Source of the DNA: Sphingopyxis flava
GTDB taxonomy: Bacteria > Pseudomonadota > Alphaproteobacteria > Sphingomonadales > Sphingomonadaceae
NCBI RefSeq assembly: GCF_900168005.1
Contig: NZ_FUYP01000001.1
Location: forward strand, 220,640-284,639
Length of the DNA: 64,000 nt
Direction: 5' to 3'
The position numbers and the translations under genes are program-made. Below, piece by piece: positions 55,796-64,000 of this stretch (position 1 is its first letter; the number at the start of each line of letters is the position of its first letter). The notes under the pieces are model-generated. The model ran no database searches and was not told where the DNA came from. It saw only the letters and a program-made list of their open reading frames with translations.

Positions 55796-55820
55796 AGGCT
55801 CCCGTTGGGGGCCTTTTTCT
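55796..55820 (+). terminator. Displaced terminator of tRNA-Ser
   Basis: The stem AGGCTCCC / GGGGGCCT (one G-U pair) with loop GTT is followed by TTTTTCTTTTT. It lies 25 bases beyond attR, where the tRNA-Ser 3' end would have been before integration, so it was probably the tRNA gene's own terminator. Confidence 0.75.
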
Positions 55821-56134
55821 TTTTGTTTCAAAGGCGTTTAGCCGAGGCGGCCGAACCTCGGAGACTGGCGCCGGGCCGAATTTCCGTCTCTGAACGGCCC
55901 TCCGTCTCTAACCGAGCGAACCTCGTCCGTCCCGGTTCGGCTTTGCAAGGACCAACTTTTCCAGGGAGTTTTGCAGGTCGCTGAACAATGTATTCAGCGG
56001 GCGTTCTTCCGGTTTCCGAGGTCATCCCGAGAACGCGAAGTAGGCGTTATGCGGCGAAAATGACCTGCTCCCCGCAAACCTTATTCACCAGGCCCCGCGA
56101 CGGGTACCCACCAGGCGGTAAGATCTTCCAATGG
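55821..56134. other. Spacer between attR and the PLD operon
   Basis: The 314 bases hold no gene I can support. Direct Phe/Arg-like short frames have no homology-like features. It may be the 3' region of the leftward PLD operon. Confidence 0.5.
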
Positions 56135-58606
56135 TCACTGGACAACCGTGACCTCAGGGCGCGCACCCTTAGAGAAAAGCGCTTCCACCATCGCTCGGTG
56201 TTCCCGTGCGATCGTTGCTTCTTCGATCCCCAGCCGCTTCCCATAGGCCTCGCTCATGGCGCTCATGAGGCCGATAACATCCGAGCTCAGCAGTTCCGCC
56301 TTGGTCGGCAGCGTCAAGAGATAGGCGAGTTCGGCAAGCGGCTTGACGTAGCGCCTGAGGCGTTCCCGCTCGCGGGGCGCGACTGGTGCTGTGAGGCAGG
56401 CCTGCAAGCACCAATAACAGGTAGCCCAGCATTCCAAGATGTCGTCGGGGATCTGATCGTGTTCCCCGGCCAGGTAGAGGTGCCGGATGCCGGGGTTGTT
56501 GCCGCCGAAGAGCTCAAAGAGAGCGCGGCCGATCACTATCGGCCAGCTATTCGGATCGCCTTGCGAAGGCAAGACCTGTAACCGCAATCCCTTGGCTTTG
56601 GAAAACTTCGTTGCAGCGACCGGAAGGGCGGACGTGCAGATGATCATCAGCAGCGCCCGTAGGCGAATGACGTCGTGACTATCAAGAGCTTCGCTTTCCT
56701 TGCGTTCTCTAATTCGCTTGCTGAAAGCCGTTACAGCGGCGACGATCTGATCCTTCGTTGCCTTCTTTGCTGCCGCTGCCTTTCGATGCTCCGCCCGCTC
56801 GCGCTCTTCTTCCTCGCGGCGGGTCTTCTCGGTGTCGAAATCTTCGCCGGCATCTAGCGCAGCTTGGCCGTCGCCGGTCTCATCGCCGAGGTCGAATGCC
56901 CCTGCCGGCAGCGGAGCTCCCTCCTCTTCATCATCCTGATCAACTGCACCGAGGCCGATCACCCGGTTGAGGAAGTTGCGGACGATGGAGACATCGCTTC
57001 CGGCGAGGCTATTGTGGGGCAGCTGGTTTTCCGTGCGCGGCCTTCGCCCTGCGATGAACTGATCGTAGCTGAGCGTCGTATACGCAGGAGCGTTGCTTGG
57101 CTCGTCTTTGCGCGTCTTCGGGATCGATATGGGTTCCTTGCCCGTCCGCTCACCCTGTTCAATCCGCTCGAGAACGCCCAGCACATCGAGGAGCATCAGA
57201 CTCGCTTCGGTCTCGTCGTCCAGTAGCCGTAGTGCGTTATCGGCTTGGCGGGAGGACGTTTCCCGGACGACCGCACGCAGGCGATCAATCAGCGTGACGA
57301 TTGATGGTGCGGAGACCCGCCCATCCTTGTGCTGCGCCCGTGCGAATGCCGGGCGCTCCTGTGTGTCGCCGATCTCAAACCGCAGGGTGTCGCCGCTGCT
57401 GGCGAGCGGCGAGAGACGGCAGGGCATCGGCTTTCCCTGTTGATCGAGGAGAGTGATGGTGCTCTCTGCAGGATCGAATGCATCGCTGGGGCACCAAGTA
57501 AGTGTGTCGACGCGGCACTCGAACTTGCCTGAATTCAAAGCCGCCAGCTCGCCCAACGGCAACTCCTCGTCGAGGTCCAGGTCCGGTAGAGCGGCCGGAT
57601 CGAGTTGCCGCTCGCTCGTCAGTACGGCGCCGAGGCCGAGCGCATCGACGGTGGAGCCGGGCGGGAGACGCCGATAGAGGCAGGCCTCTTCGTTCGATCC
57701 GGCGAAGTCCGCATGACCGAGCGCAGGTAGCGTGCAATTCGCGCTGCCCACCAGTACATGATCGGCAGTCGTCGTCCGTGCAATGATGGCCTTGGCGTGG
57801 ATGAAGCGGCCTTTCCGGAAGTCACCGCGGTCGTAAATGCGGACCCCCTGAACTTCGCCGAGCGCCCACTTCGGGAAGACGGTGCACTCGGGTTCGAGCA
57901 GAACCGAGATTTCGCCAGGGGAGAGCCGCTCAGCCAGGTACGAAAGTGCAGCCAAGTTGGGATCCCAGTAAGGGCTGATTACGATCAGTCGCTCGACGGG
58001 CTCACCCACCAGCTCGGTGAAGCGCCGGCCGATGCCCAAATTCTCCCCGGTGGTCAGGAGGGCAGCGAGCGTTCCGTCGGCGAGACTGACCAGGCCGGTC
58101 GCCGGGGTGGCCTTGGCAAGCCAGGGGGCACGCGTGAGCATCCACTCGACCTGGGCCGCGGTCGCCTGCTGATCCCCGTTTAGGAAGCGAGAGAGATACT
58201 GCCATCCCGCAGCGACGAGCCGTTGTTCGCCCGAATCCGGTTCGTCCGATACGACCATACCGGCAAGTTCGAGGTTGCCGCCGAGGCCCGGTGTCGTCAA
58301 GTTCGCGGAACTGACGATCAGGCGTCCACGGCGGCGGCCGACTTGCAGGAAAAGCTTCGGATGGAATACTCCCTGCGCGCTGATACCGTTGATCGTATAG
58401 AGCCGCCCTGCATGGTGGGGCAGTGCCGATGCGCCGCAGAGCGCATGAGTGAGCATGCGTCCGTCGGCGAGAACGAGATTGTTGCGACACTCGGCGCCAC
58501 GGAGCCGCGGCAGCACGATGTTCTCATAGGCATCGAAATCGATCCCGAAACTGGTCGCGATGCTCGTGTGGAATTCCTTGTCGGCGAAACGTTCATAGAG
58601 CTTCAT
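56135..58606 (-). CDS. PLD-fold protein, candidate defence effector
   Basis: The 823-aa protein has two PLD-type motifs: HPK at 82-84 with SSAN at 99-102, and HAK at 270-272 with GSAN at 287-290. Both lack the Asp of lipid-cleaving PLDs, as in nuclease-type members. A long second half follows, with an acidic then charged coiled part (about 560-640: RREEEERERAEHRKAAAAKK) and a helical C-terminus. It is the last gene of a three-gene unit; its ATG overlaps the previous stop (ATGA). It may cut nucleic acid. Confidence 0.8.
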   Translation of the reverse strand: MKLYERFADKEFHTSIATSFGIDFDAYENIVLPRLRGAECRNNLVLADGRMLTHALCGASALPHHAGRLYTINGISAQGVFHPKLFLQVGRRRGRLIVSSANLTTPGLGGNLELAGMVVSDEPDSGEQRLVAAGWQYLSRFLNGDQQATAAQVEWMLTRAPWLAKATPATGLVSLADGTLAALLTTGENLGIGRRFTELVGEPVERLIVISPYWDPNLAALSYLAERLSPGEISVLLEPECTVFPKWALGEVQGVRIYDRGDFRKGRFIHAKAIIARTTTADHVLVGSANCTLPALGHADFAGSNEEACLYRRLPPGSTVDALGLGAVLTSERQLDPAALPDLDLDEELPLGELAALNSGKFECRVDTLTWCPSDAFDPAESTITLLDQQGKPMPCRLSPLASSGDTLRFEIGDTQERPAFARAQHKDGRVSAPSIVTLIDRLRAVVRETSSRQADNALRLLDDETEASLMLLDVLGVLERIEQGERTGKEPISIPKTRKDEPSNAPAYTTLSYDQFIAGRRPRTENQLPHNSLAGSDVSIVRNFLNRVIGLGAVDQDDEEEGAPLPAGAFDLGDETGDGQAALDAGEDFDTEKTRREEEERERAEHRKAAAAKKATKDQIVAAVTAFSKRIRERKESEALDSHDVIRLRALLMIICTSALPVAATKFSKAKGLRLQVLPSQGDPNSWPIVIGRALFELFGGNNPGIRHLYLAGEHDQIPDDILECWATCYWCLQACLTAPVAPRERERLRRYVKPLAELAYLLTLPTKAELLSSDVIGLMSAMSEAYGKRLGIEEATIAREHRAMVEALFSKGARPEVTVVQ

Positions 58607-60189
58607 GCGACACCCGCCGCTGCCGCTCCGTAGTCGGTGAGCCCTTGCCCGCCGACAAGGTGGATGTCTTTGATGAATGTGATCGCGGGGCCGAAGCGCG
58701 GGTTCGTGAAGACAGGCCCATCCTTTCCACGCAGCCTGAGCTTTCCTTCATCGCGCTCAATCAGGAACGTGTAATCGCCGGCCCGTAGTTTTTGCAGAGC
58801 GACCCACAAGTGCCGCTGCACGACACGCTGTTCGAGAAGTCTTCCCAGAAGCGCTTCGAAGGGCTCGCCCGCGTGCGCCTCCAGAAAACGGATTTCCGTC
58901 AGCAGGGAGTGAAACGCTTCCGGATTGAATCGACACAGGACGGAGGCGATGTCCCGATCTTCGTCGCGCACCCGCCTATGCAGGATGGCGAGGAGCCTCA
59001 CCGCATTCCAGGCGATCTCCGGTGGACAGACGCTCGCGTCGTTCCGCCCGGCACCCTTCATGATGGAAAGGGATAATGAGAACTCCGAGCCCTCGTCATC
59101 CGCTGCATAGGCGTTCGAGGCAGGACGCGAGGCATCGATGAACGCGGTCCAGTGTGCTGGCGCCCCCGGTGCCGTCCGCAATATTCTCTCTACGCACAGC
59201 GGAATCAGCCGTGACAGGGCAATGCCGGCCGGGTAGTCGGCGAGAGTGTCGAGGGTGAATTTGAGCAGCGTCTCGTAGGCGACGTGGCAGAGATCGTTGG
59301 CGTGATAGACCCACCATAGCTGTCTTTGCGCCTCAAGCTCGGGCGATCCGAGATCGAGTGCGTGGCCTTGCTGGTCGCAGCCAGCAAAGAGTGTCCAGCG
59401 TACCTCCTCGGGAACGGGCTCGCGCCCGAGCAAGGCCGCGACTTTCAGAATCAGCAGGATGCTGTCGCGACGAGCGCGCGCTCGGCCGTCGGTGGGACCG
59501 AAGGGCTCGAGAAGAATCTCGTGATAGAGATCACGCTCTTCACCCGAGAACGCGATCTCGGACGGAGCGAGGGGACGGAGCTCGTCGAGTTCGCCATTCG
59601 TGACGCTGCCACGTTGCACAATGTCGTAGAACGACCTCGCCAACTCACCCACGCTACTCTCGAAGACGGCTGCCAGCCGTTCGCCGATCTCCCTACTGGG
59701 CAACGGGAGTTCGTGTTCGTTCGATTGATCGAAAATGCCGATCTCGAACAACTGGCTGCGGTAGGCTGCGCCATATGCGCCCCAGGCCTGCTTCAAGTAA
59801 TAGTTCTCGCTCCCGGGCTCCGCCGCCTGCGCAAATTCGATGAGCCCGCTCTGGTTCTGGTCCAAGACTTTCTGCGCCCATTCGATGCCGGCGACGCCGC
59901 CCTCGCCGCCGTGCCAGTAGGCAATCAGCGCATAAAGCGCTTCTGCTCGGCGGATGAAACGCTTCCAGGACTCGGGGTTGGTGTCGCCGATCTTCTGCGC
60001 GTAGGTCCAGCAGAGCCAAGCGTAGAGTCCATAGTAACGCATCCGCAGCGTCACGTTGCTGATACCGGGAAGGAAGGTCTGGTAAAGGCTGACGCTGCTA
60101 TTCTGCATCCCCAGTGGATCGAGGCCGTTTTTCTTTCGGTATTCAGTCCATACCGGGTAGTTTATGGCGACGTTTCCCTCATCAGTCAT
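58603..60189 (-). CDS. Unknown 528-aa protein in the PLD operon
   Basis: The protein starts MTDEGNVAINYPVWTEYRKK. It contains VTLRMRYYGLYAWLCWTYAQ, RAEALYALIAYWHGGEGGVA, EIAFSGEERDLYHEILLEPF and RGKDGPVFTNPRFGPAITFI. It appears mostly helical with no recognised catalytic site. I do not know the family. It overlaps the DUF429 stop by eight bases and is coupled to the PLD gene. The middle position suggests a sensor or scaffold. Confidence 0.75.
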   Translation of the reverse strand: MTDEGNVAINYPVWTEYRKKNGLDPLGMQNSSVSLYQTFLPGISNVTLRMRYYGLYAWLCWTYAQKIGDTNPESWKRFIRRAEALYALIAYWHGGEGGVAGIEWAQKVLDQNQSGLIEFAQAAEPGSENYYLKQAWGAYGAAYRSQLFEIGIFDQSNEHELPLPSREIGERLAAVFESSVGELARSFYDIVQRGSVTNGELDELRPLAPSEIAFSGEERDLYHEILLEPFGPTDGRARARRDSILLILKVAALLGREPVPEEVRWTLFAGCDQQGHALDLGSPELEAQRQLWWVYHANDLCHVAYETLLKFTLDTLADYPAGIALSRLIPLCVERILRTAPGAPAHWTAFIDASRPASNAYAADDEGSEFSLSLSIMKGAGRNDASVCPPEIAWNAVRLLAILHRRVRDEDRDIASVLCRFNPEAFHSLLTEIRFLEAHAGEPFEALLGRLLEQRVVQRHLWVALQKLRAGDYTFLIERDEGKLRLRGKDGPVFTNPRFGPAITFIKDIHLVGGQGLTDYGAAAAGVA

Positions 60190-61084
60190 TGGCGACGACC
60201 TTTCCAGAGATCGTTCCAGTGTGATCCATGACGACCTCGGGCCGGAATGGGAGCTGACGACGCGGGAGTTCGGACACGGAGAGGTGAGGGTCTGCGATCC
60301 ACCCTTCCAGCCGATCGACCGTCTCGGGTGCACCGAAGCGGTCATCGCGCTGCCGCCATGCCCACGCTGCCTGGACGGCGCAGAGCAGAGCGTCGAGATG
60401 ATCGGCACCGGGGTCGTCGCAAAGGTCGTCTGGTGCTATTATGCCGAAGCCGTAGCGCCTTGGGGCTTCCTCGCGGAGGGCTTGCAGCAGATTGAGGCGC
60501 GCCTCGTGCTGATCGGTGGTTTGCTTTTTCCGTGTGTCGTTCTTATAGCTGCGGCGACCGATGAAATGGCGGACGAGAACACCGGGATAGGCTTCTATGG
60601 CGATGCGTTGCGGATCGCCTTCGTGTAGGTGGGGAATGGTCACCCCGGAGGCCAGCAGGCGCGGGGCGCCCTCGAAGAACATCAGGCCGACCGGCACGCC
60701 GTAAAGCTTCTGCGGGCTTATTGATCCCGCGGCCTTGTCGGTCGCACGGCGATGCTCTTTGTCACCGGCGATCCGATTCTCCTTATAGCCGTCCAGTGCC
60801 GCGCGAAAACCAGTGCGACCGAGCTGGCCCGCATGACGGACGTATGCGGCCCAAGACGGGGGCCAGCCGATGGTCTCAACGAAGCGGCGGGCCTGGCCAA
60901 AAGGAAAGTCGATCCCTGCAATCCACGGACCGGGCTTTGCCAGTGCCGCCTCGAAATTATCGTAGTTAGGCCACTCCTCCAAGGACTGGGTGCGCAGAGC
61001 GTCGTCGTCGAGTATGCAATCAATACAGGTGATCGGCTTGCGCCGCGAAGGTCTGCTCGTGAAATCGATGCCCAGTATCTTCAT
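60182..61084 (-). CDS. DUF429 protein (RNase H-like fold)
   Basis: The 300-aa protein starts MKILGIDFTSRPSRRKPITC with the first acidic residue (Asp6), then GPWIAGIDFPFGQARRFVET, IAIEAYPGVLVRHFIGRRSY and DHLDALLCAVQAAWAWRQRD, the DUF429 pattern. The family is predicted to be a RNase H-like nuclease. It is the first gene of the leftward operon; its promoter should lie at 61085-61250. The start was chosen at MKILG because the frame further upstream runs into the recombinase remnant. Confidence 0.82.
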   Translation of the reverse strand: MKILGIDFTSRPSRRKPITCIDCILDDDALRTQSLEEWPNYDNFEAALAKPGPWIAGIDFPFGQARRFVETIGWPPSWAAYVRHAGQLGRTGFRAALDGYKENRIAGDKEHRRATDKAAGSISPQKLYGVPVGLMFFEGAPRLLASGVTIPHLHEGDPQRIAIEAYPGVLVRHFIGRRSYKNDTRKKQTTDQHEARLNLLQALREEAPRRYGFGIIAPDDLCDDPGADHLDALLCAVQAAWAWRQRDDRFGAPETVDRLEGWIADPHLSVSELPRRQLPFRPEVVMDHTGTISGKVVAND

Positions 61085-61254
61085 GGTAGAACGATAGCCA
61101 AGGCACGAGCCAAATTCGAGCTTCATGTTTCTCGGGTCGGCGCGTCTGGCACGGCCGAACCCCGAATGGCCGTTCTGAGTGCCACGCTGCCCCTTAATTA
61201 TCGAGAATGAAGATTGCTTTGATCTGAGCAGGCTTCCCCTCTCAGCAGGCGGTA
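61085..61254. promoter_or_regulatory. Upstream region of the three-gene operon
   Basis: These 170 bases lie before the DUF429 start and after the recombinase remnant's stop. They are A/T richer than the coding parts (for example TTAATTATCGAGAATGAAG near 61195) and should hold the operon promoter. No motif could be named with confidence. Confidence 0.4.
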
Positions 61255-61413
61255 CTATCTTCTTGCACCGAATACCACGTCCATCTGCTCCGCCCAAGGC
61301 CGGTCGGCGACAGCGACGAGGTCGTTCAGCGAAAGCGCCGGTGGCACGCGCCTGATGACGAGGTCCTCGATCACCTCCGGCGACAGATAGGCGACCCGGC
61401 CGAATGAGCGCGG
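61255..61413 (-). pseudogene. C-terminal remnant of a serine recombinase
   Basis: On the minus strand a frame ending at 61255 reads RSFGRVAYLSPEVIEDLVIR, then RVPPALSLNDLVAVADRPWA and EQMDVVFGARR. This matches the C-terminal tail of large serine recombinases (YL-P-VVEAI..G..P..L and a W.EQ..LFG end). The rest of the gene is missing, and the next gene begins 28 bases away. Confidence 0.65.
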
Positions 61414-61441
61414 CCCACACCGGGCCGCGCTCGATTCAAGT

Positions 61442-63634
61442 TCAGAAGGAGTACTTCACCTCGACGCCATAGGTCGCAGGCATCTGGAAGCGGTAGGTAT
61501 CGCTTGCCTGGACGATCAGGGTTTCGAAGATTTTCGCGCTCGTCAGGTTTTGACCATAGACGGCCAATTGCAGGTTCGGTTCAGCCTTTGGATTCCACGC
61601 AATCCTTGCACCCAGCGTGGCATAGGCGGGCTGCTTGATGCGGTTGAGCGGCTCCATGTAGAACTTCGACGAATAGTAGCCGTTAGCCGACAGGGTGAAC
61701 GTGCCCGCATCGGTTTTAGCGACATAGGATGCGCTGAGCGACGCCGAGAAATCAGGCGCATAGCCAAGGTTGGTTCCCGTGGCGTCGCAACTCATGGGCA
61801 CGTTGCCAATGTTGGCGGGCGCCTGGTTCTGCCAGGCGCAGGACGGCGCGCCGGACACGGGAATGGGCACAAACACCGCCGCATTCGGATAGGACTTGTA
61901 CTTGGCGTTCAGGTAGTTTGCGCCGGCGGCTAGGGAGAGGTTGTCGATGGGCCGCCAGATCGCCGTTAGGTCCGCGCCGTAGATGCGGGCGGATGCGGCA
62001 TTCTGCAGATAGCTGTTCAAGCCATCGAACGACGAAATCTGGATGTTCTTGTAGTCGTAGTAGAATCCCGTCAGGCTAACGTCGAGGCCCGGCCGGGAGA
62101 TCTTGACCCCGCCTTCGATCGACCGGAGTTTTTCAGGATCGACCGGGTTCGGCTGGCCCTGGGTAGTGTTGAATACGCCGCTCTTGAACCCTTCGCTATA
62201 GGTCACGAAGAGGTTGGTAGTCGGGGTCAGCTTGTAGAGAATGGAGGCCCGGGGGGTGACGGCGCTCCACGACTTGGTTCCGAGCGGGGCCACGCTGGCG
62301 TCCGGAACAGGTAAGCCGGGTGCGCCGAACCCGACCGAGGCATTCTTTCGCTCCCAGCTGTAGCGCAGCCCGCCGGTGACCTGGAGCCGGTCCGTCAGAT
62401 CATAGCTAAGTTCGCCGAAAATCCCGACTGAACTGGTGGTTTCCTTGGTCCGGATAGCCATGAACGGGCCGAAGTCGAGCGGGTTATAGCCGATTTTGTT
62501 GCGATAATAGAATGCCCCTACGGTGCCATTCAACCGGGATAGGCCCGTCAGGGTGTAAAGCAGCTCCTGGGTGAACGTCGCGGTGTTGGTGCCGATCTTC
62601 ACCGGGATGAAGGCCCCGGCGGTATTATCGGAATCATAATTCGTGGGCGAACTCGACTCGGTGTAAGCCGTAATGGTCTTGAACTCACCCGGACCTGCCT
62701 CAACCGTGCCGCGCAGGTTCACGGAATGCAGATTGACTTCGAAGAACAAATCCTGCTCAGAAGAGAACTCGCGGGGATTTACCGCGAGCGGTTGCCCGAC
62801 CGTCAGCAAGGACTTGAAGGCATTGTTACCGTTGAGGTTGCTATAGGTCTGCCCGTCGCCAGTGTACTTGTGAACATAAAGTCCCGTCAGGATGAAGTCC
62901 ACCGATTGAGAGGGACGGAAACGGAGCTTGGCGCGCACCAGCACGTTATCGAGGTTGCTCTCCTTCCCGGCCGGGTAGATATTGTGCATGTAGGGGCTCC
63001 GGTGCTCGTAAGAACCGGAAATGCTCGCGGCAAGCACATCGCCCGCCAGCGGTGCAGTGATGAATGCCGAGGCGCGCACATTGTTGTAGTTCCCGTAGGA
63101 CATCGATATCTTGCCCGATGTCGTGAATTCCGGATCGCGCGTCGTGACCAGGATTGCACCGCCAGTCGCATTACGGCCGAACAACGTGCCTTGCGGGCCT
63201 TTCAGAACCTGGATCGATTCCACGTCCGGCAAGTCGGCGGCGCCGAAGAAATTCGAGGCCTGGTATACGTTATCAATATAAGTCGCGATGTTGGGTTCGC
63301 TCAGGAACACGAGGTTCGTCGTGACGCCACGTAAGGTCGGGTTGATGGCAACACCCGCCTGATTCATCCTCAGTCCGGGAACGGCAGAAACCAGATCCTG
63401 CGTATTGTTGATTCCGCTGTTTTCGAGGGTTTTTGCCGACAGGACCGACACCGCGATTGGCACGTCCTTGTTTCGAGCCGAGCGTCTCTGAGCCGTTACG
63501 ACGATATCGTCGGAAGTCACGGCGTCAGAAGCATCGGCGCTGGGCGAATTGATCGTCGCCTCCTGGCCCCAGGCAGGGTGAGCCACCAAATATACCAACG
63601 CGCTGGATACCAGGAAAATATTCTTAATTTTCAC
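61442..63634 (-). CDS. TonB-dependent outer-membrane receptor
   Basis: The 730-aa protein starts GTG-encoded MKIKNIFLVSSALVYLVAHP with signal peptide cut near AWGQ. A plug domain follows (SDDIVVTAQRRSARNKDVPI as TonB box/plug start; GIRGVTTN-like LRGVTTNLVFLSEPNIATYI), with VLKGPQGTLFGRNATGGAIL, the usual plug motif. The C-terminus (FQMPATYGVEVKYSF) ends in Phe as expected for a beta-barrel. GGGAGG lies before the GTG. Substrate unknown. Confidence 0.92.
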   Translation of the reverse strand: MKIKNIFLVSSALVYLVAHPAWGQEATINSPSADASDAVTSDDIVVTAQRRSARNKDVPIAVSVLSAKTLENSGINNTQDLVSAVPGLRMNQAGVAINPTLRGVTTNLVFLSEPNIATYIDNVYQASNFFGAADLPDVESIQVLKGPQGTLFGRNATGGAILVTTRDPEFTTSGKISMSYGNYNNVRASAFITAPLAGDVLAASISGSYEHRSPYMHNIYPAGKESNLDNVLVRAKLRFRPSQSVDFILTGLYVHKYTGDGQTYSNLNGNNAFKSLLTVGQPLAVNPREFSSEQDLFFEVNLHSVNLRGTVEAGPGEFKTITAYTESSSPTNYDSDNTAGAFIPVKIGTNTATFTQELLYTLTGLSRLNGTVGAFYYRNKIGYNPLDFGPFMAIRTKETTSSVGIFGELSYDLTDRLQVTGGLRYSWERKNASVGFGAPGLPVPDASVAPLGTKSWSAVTPRASILYKLTPTTNLFVTYSEGFKSGVFNTTQGQPNPVDPEKLRSIEGGVKISRPGLDVSLTGFYYDYKNIQISSFDGLNSYLQNAASARIYGADLTAIWRPIDNLSLAAGANYLNAKYKSYPNAAVFVPIPVSGAPSCAWQNQAPANIGNVPMSCDATGTNLGYAPDFSASLSASYVAKTDAGTFTLSANGYYSSKFYMEPLNRIKQPAYATLGARIAWNPKAEPNLQLAVYGQNLTSAKIFETLIVQASDTYRFQMPATYGVEVKYSF

Positions 63635-63918
63635 GACAACCTCCCAACAATTTTTAAGTGTTGAACGAATATTAAGCCAAATTTATACTCTACAGTAATT
63701 TGGAATAGGCCAGCACATGCTGGAAATTTTGGCTTCGGGCGTTGCGGCTTTATGCCCCAGGCGACGCCCAGAATTCATGCGTCTGCCCCGGCATTGGAGG
63801 CGCACCTTCTCCACTTATGCGACTGCCCGCCTTCGACGAACGTTACTAAGACTAACGTCGCTATACCGAGAATTTTATCTCGTCAAGGGCGATGCCGAGT
63901 ATGGGCAGGGGAATCGCT
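63635..63918. promoter_or_regulatory. A/T-rich upstream region of the TonB receptor gene with inverted repeat
   Basis: About 60 bases before the start, CCAAATT (63677-63683) and AATTTGG (63697-63703) form a 7-bp inverted repeat with 20-bp centre spacing, operator-like. Region 63655-63705 is clearly A/T rich. No gene is supported between here and 63919. Confidence 0.5.
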
Positions 63919-64000
63919 TCAGGTTAACGCGGTGTCTTTGGTGAGGAGTTTTTGGAGGTAGTCTGGGTTGAGATTGGCGAGTTTTCGGCGGACCTTGAGG
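63919..64000 (-). CDS. Partial leftward gene at window edge
   Basis: The minus-strand frame open to the right edge ends with VRRKLANLNPDYLQKLLTKD and stops at 63919-63921. Only 26 residues are visible. It could be the C-terminus of a transposase-like protein, but this cannot be decided here. Confidence 0.35.
   Translation of the reverse strand, partial: LKVRRKLANLNPDYLQKLLTKDTALT

Noticed and set aside
63717..63944. A 75-aa frame at the right end
   Set aside because: It is Arg/Leu-rich without start signal, lies in the upstream region of the receptor gene and overlaps a better minus-strand frame.

Overview
The window looks like the chromosome of a high-GC alphaproteobacterium of the sphingomonad group (Sphingopyxis or Sphingomonas type). 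This rests on the overall protein style, an RpoZ with an acidic C-terminus, a CDC48-family ATPase, a TonB-dependent receptor of the sphingomonad type, and GTG starts with ATGA/TGATG gene overlaps. It is a judgement from the sequence, not a database result.

Positions 1-11163 are host core genome: an EamA permease and a GST (overlapping pair), rpoZ, a phospholipase D-type cardiolipin synthase-like enzyme convergent with a PmtA-like methyltransferase, an MFS transporter, a two-AAA-domain CDC48/VAT ATPase, a LysR regulator, a small secreted protein, tRNA-Thr(GGT), a DUF1905 protein, a periplasmic cyclophilin-type PPIase and tRNA-Ser(GGA).

Positions 11149-55771 hold an apparently complete 44.6 kb siphovirus-type prophage inserted in the 3' end of tRNA-Ser(GGA). 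A 15-bp core is repeated at both ends, and ATGGTAT arm-type repeats flank both. Modules from left to right are: tyrosine integrase; a lone 295-aa accessory gene; a long leftward early operon (19818 down to 14322) with excisionase-like AlpA, a DUF5131 protein, a peptide deformylase and small proteins; a lambda-like immunity region in which the CI-type repressor is followed by a HIRAN protein and a membrane protein, bracketed by ATTCC-N4-GGAAT operators; Cro; a rightward early operon with GapR, a helicase-methyltransferase fusion, HNH, a replication initiator-like protein and a NusG-like antiterminator; an antisense lipoprotein; then the late genes. The late region has HNH, terS, terL, protease, capsid and portal. 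A five-gene methyltransferase / phosphoribosyltransferase-HAD / glycosyltransferase cassette follows, then connectors, tail tube, frameshifted tail chaperone, tape measure, tail tip with a C-terminal Hint domain, fibre, and a lysis cassette. The right end has a leftward YedK/HMCES-type (SRAP) gene and small proteins.

Positions 55772-61441 lie just outside attR. The displaced tRNA-Ser terminator is followed by a tightly coupled leftward three-gene operon (DUF429 RNase H-fold protein, a 528-aa protein of unknown family, an 823-aa PLD-fold protein). A serine-recombinase C-terminal remnant lies upstream. The layout suggests an older island and a candidate defence system. The window ends with a TonB-dependent receptor and a fragment of a further leftward gene.

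The most interesting items are the PLD/528-aa/DUF429 operon, the virion- or DNA-modification cassette in the head-tail region, the Hint domain on the tail-tip protein, and the CI-HIRAN-membrane protein module that copies the layout of lambda cI-rexA-rexB.
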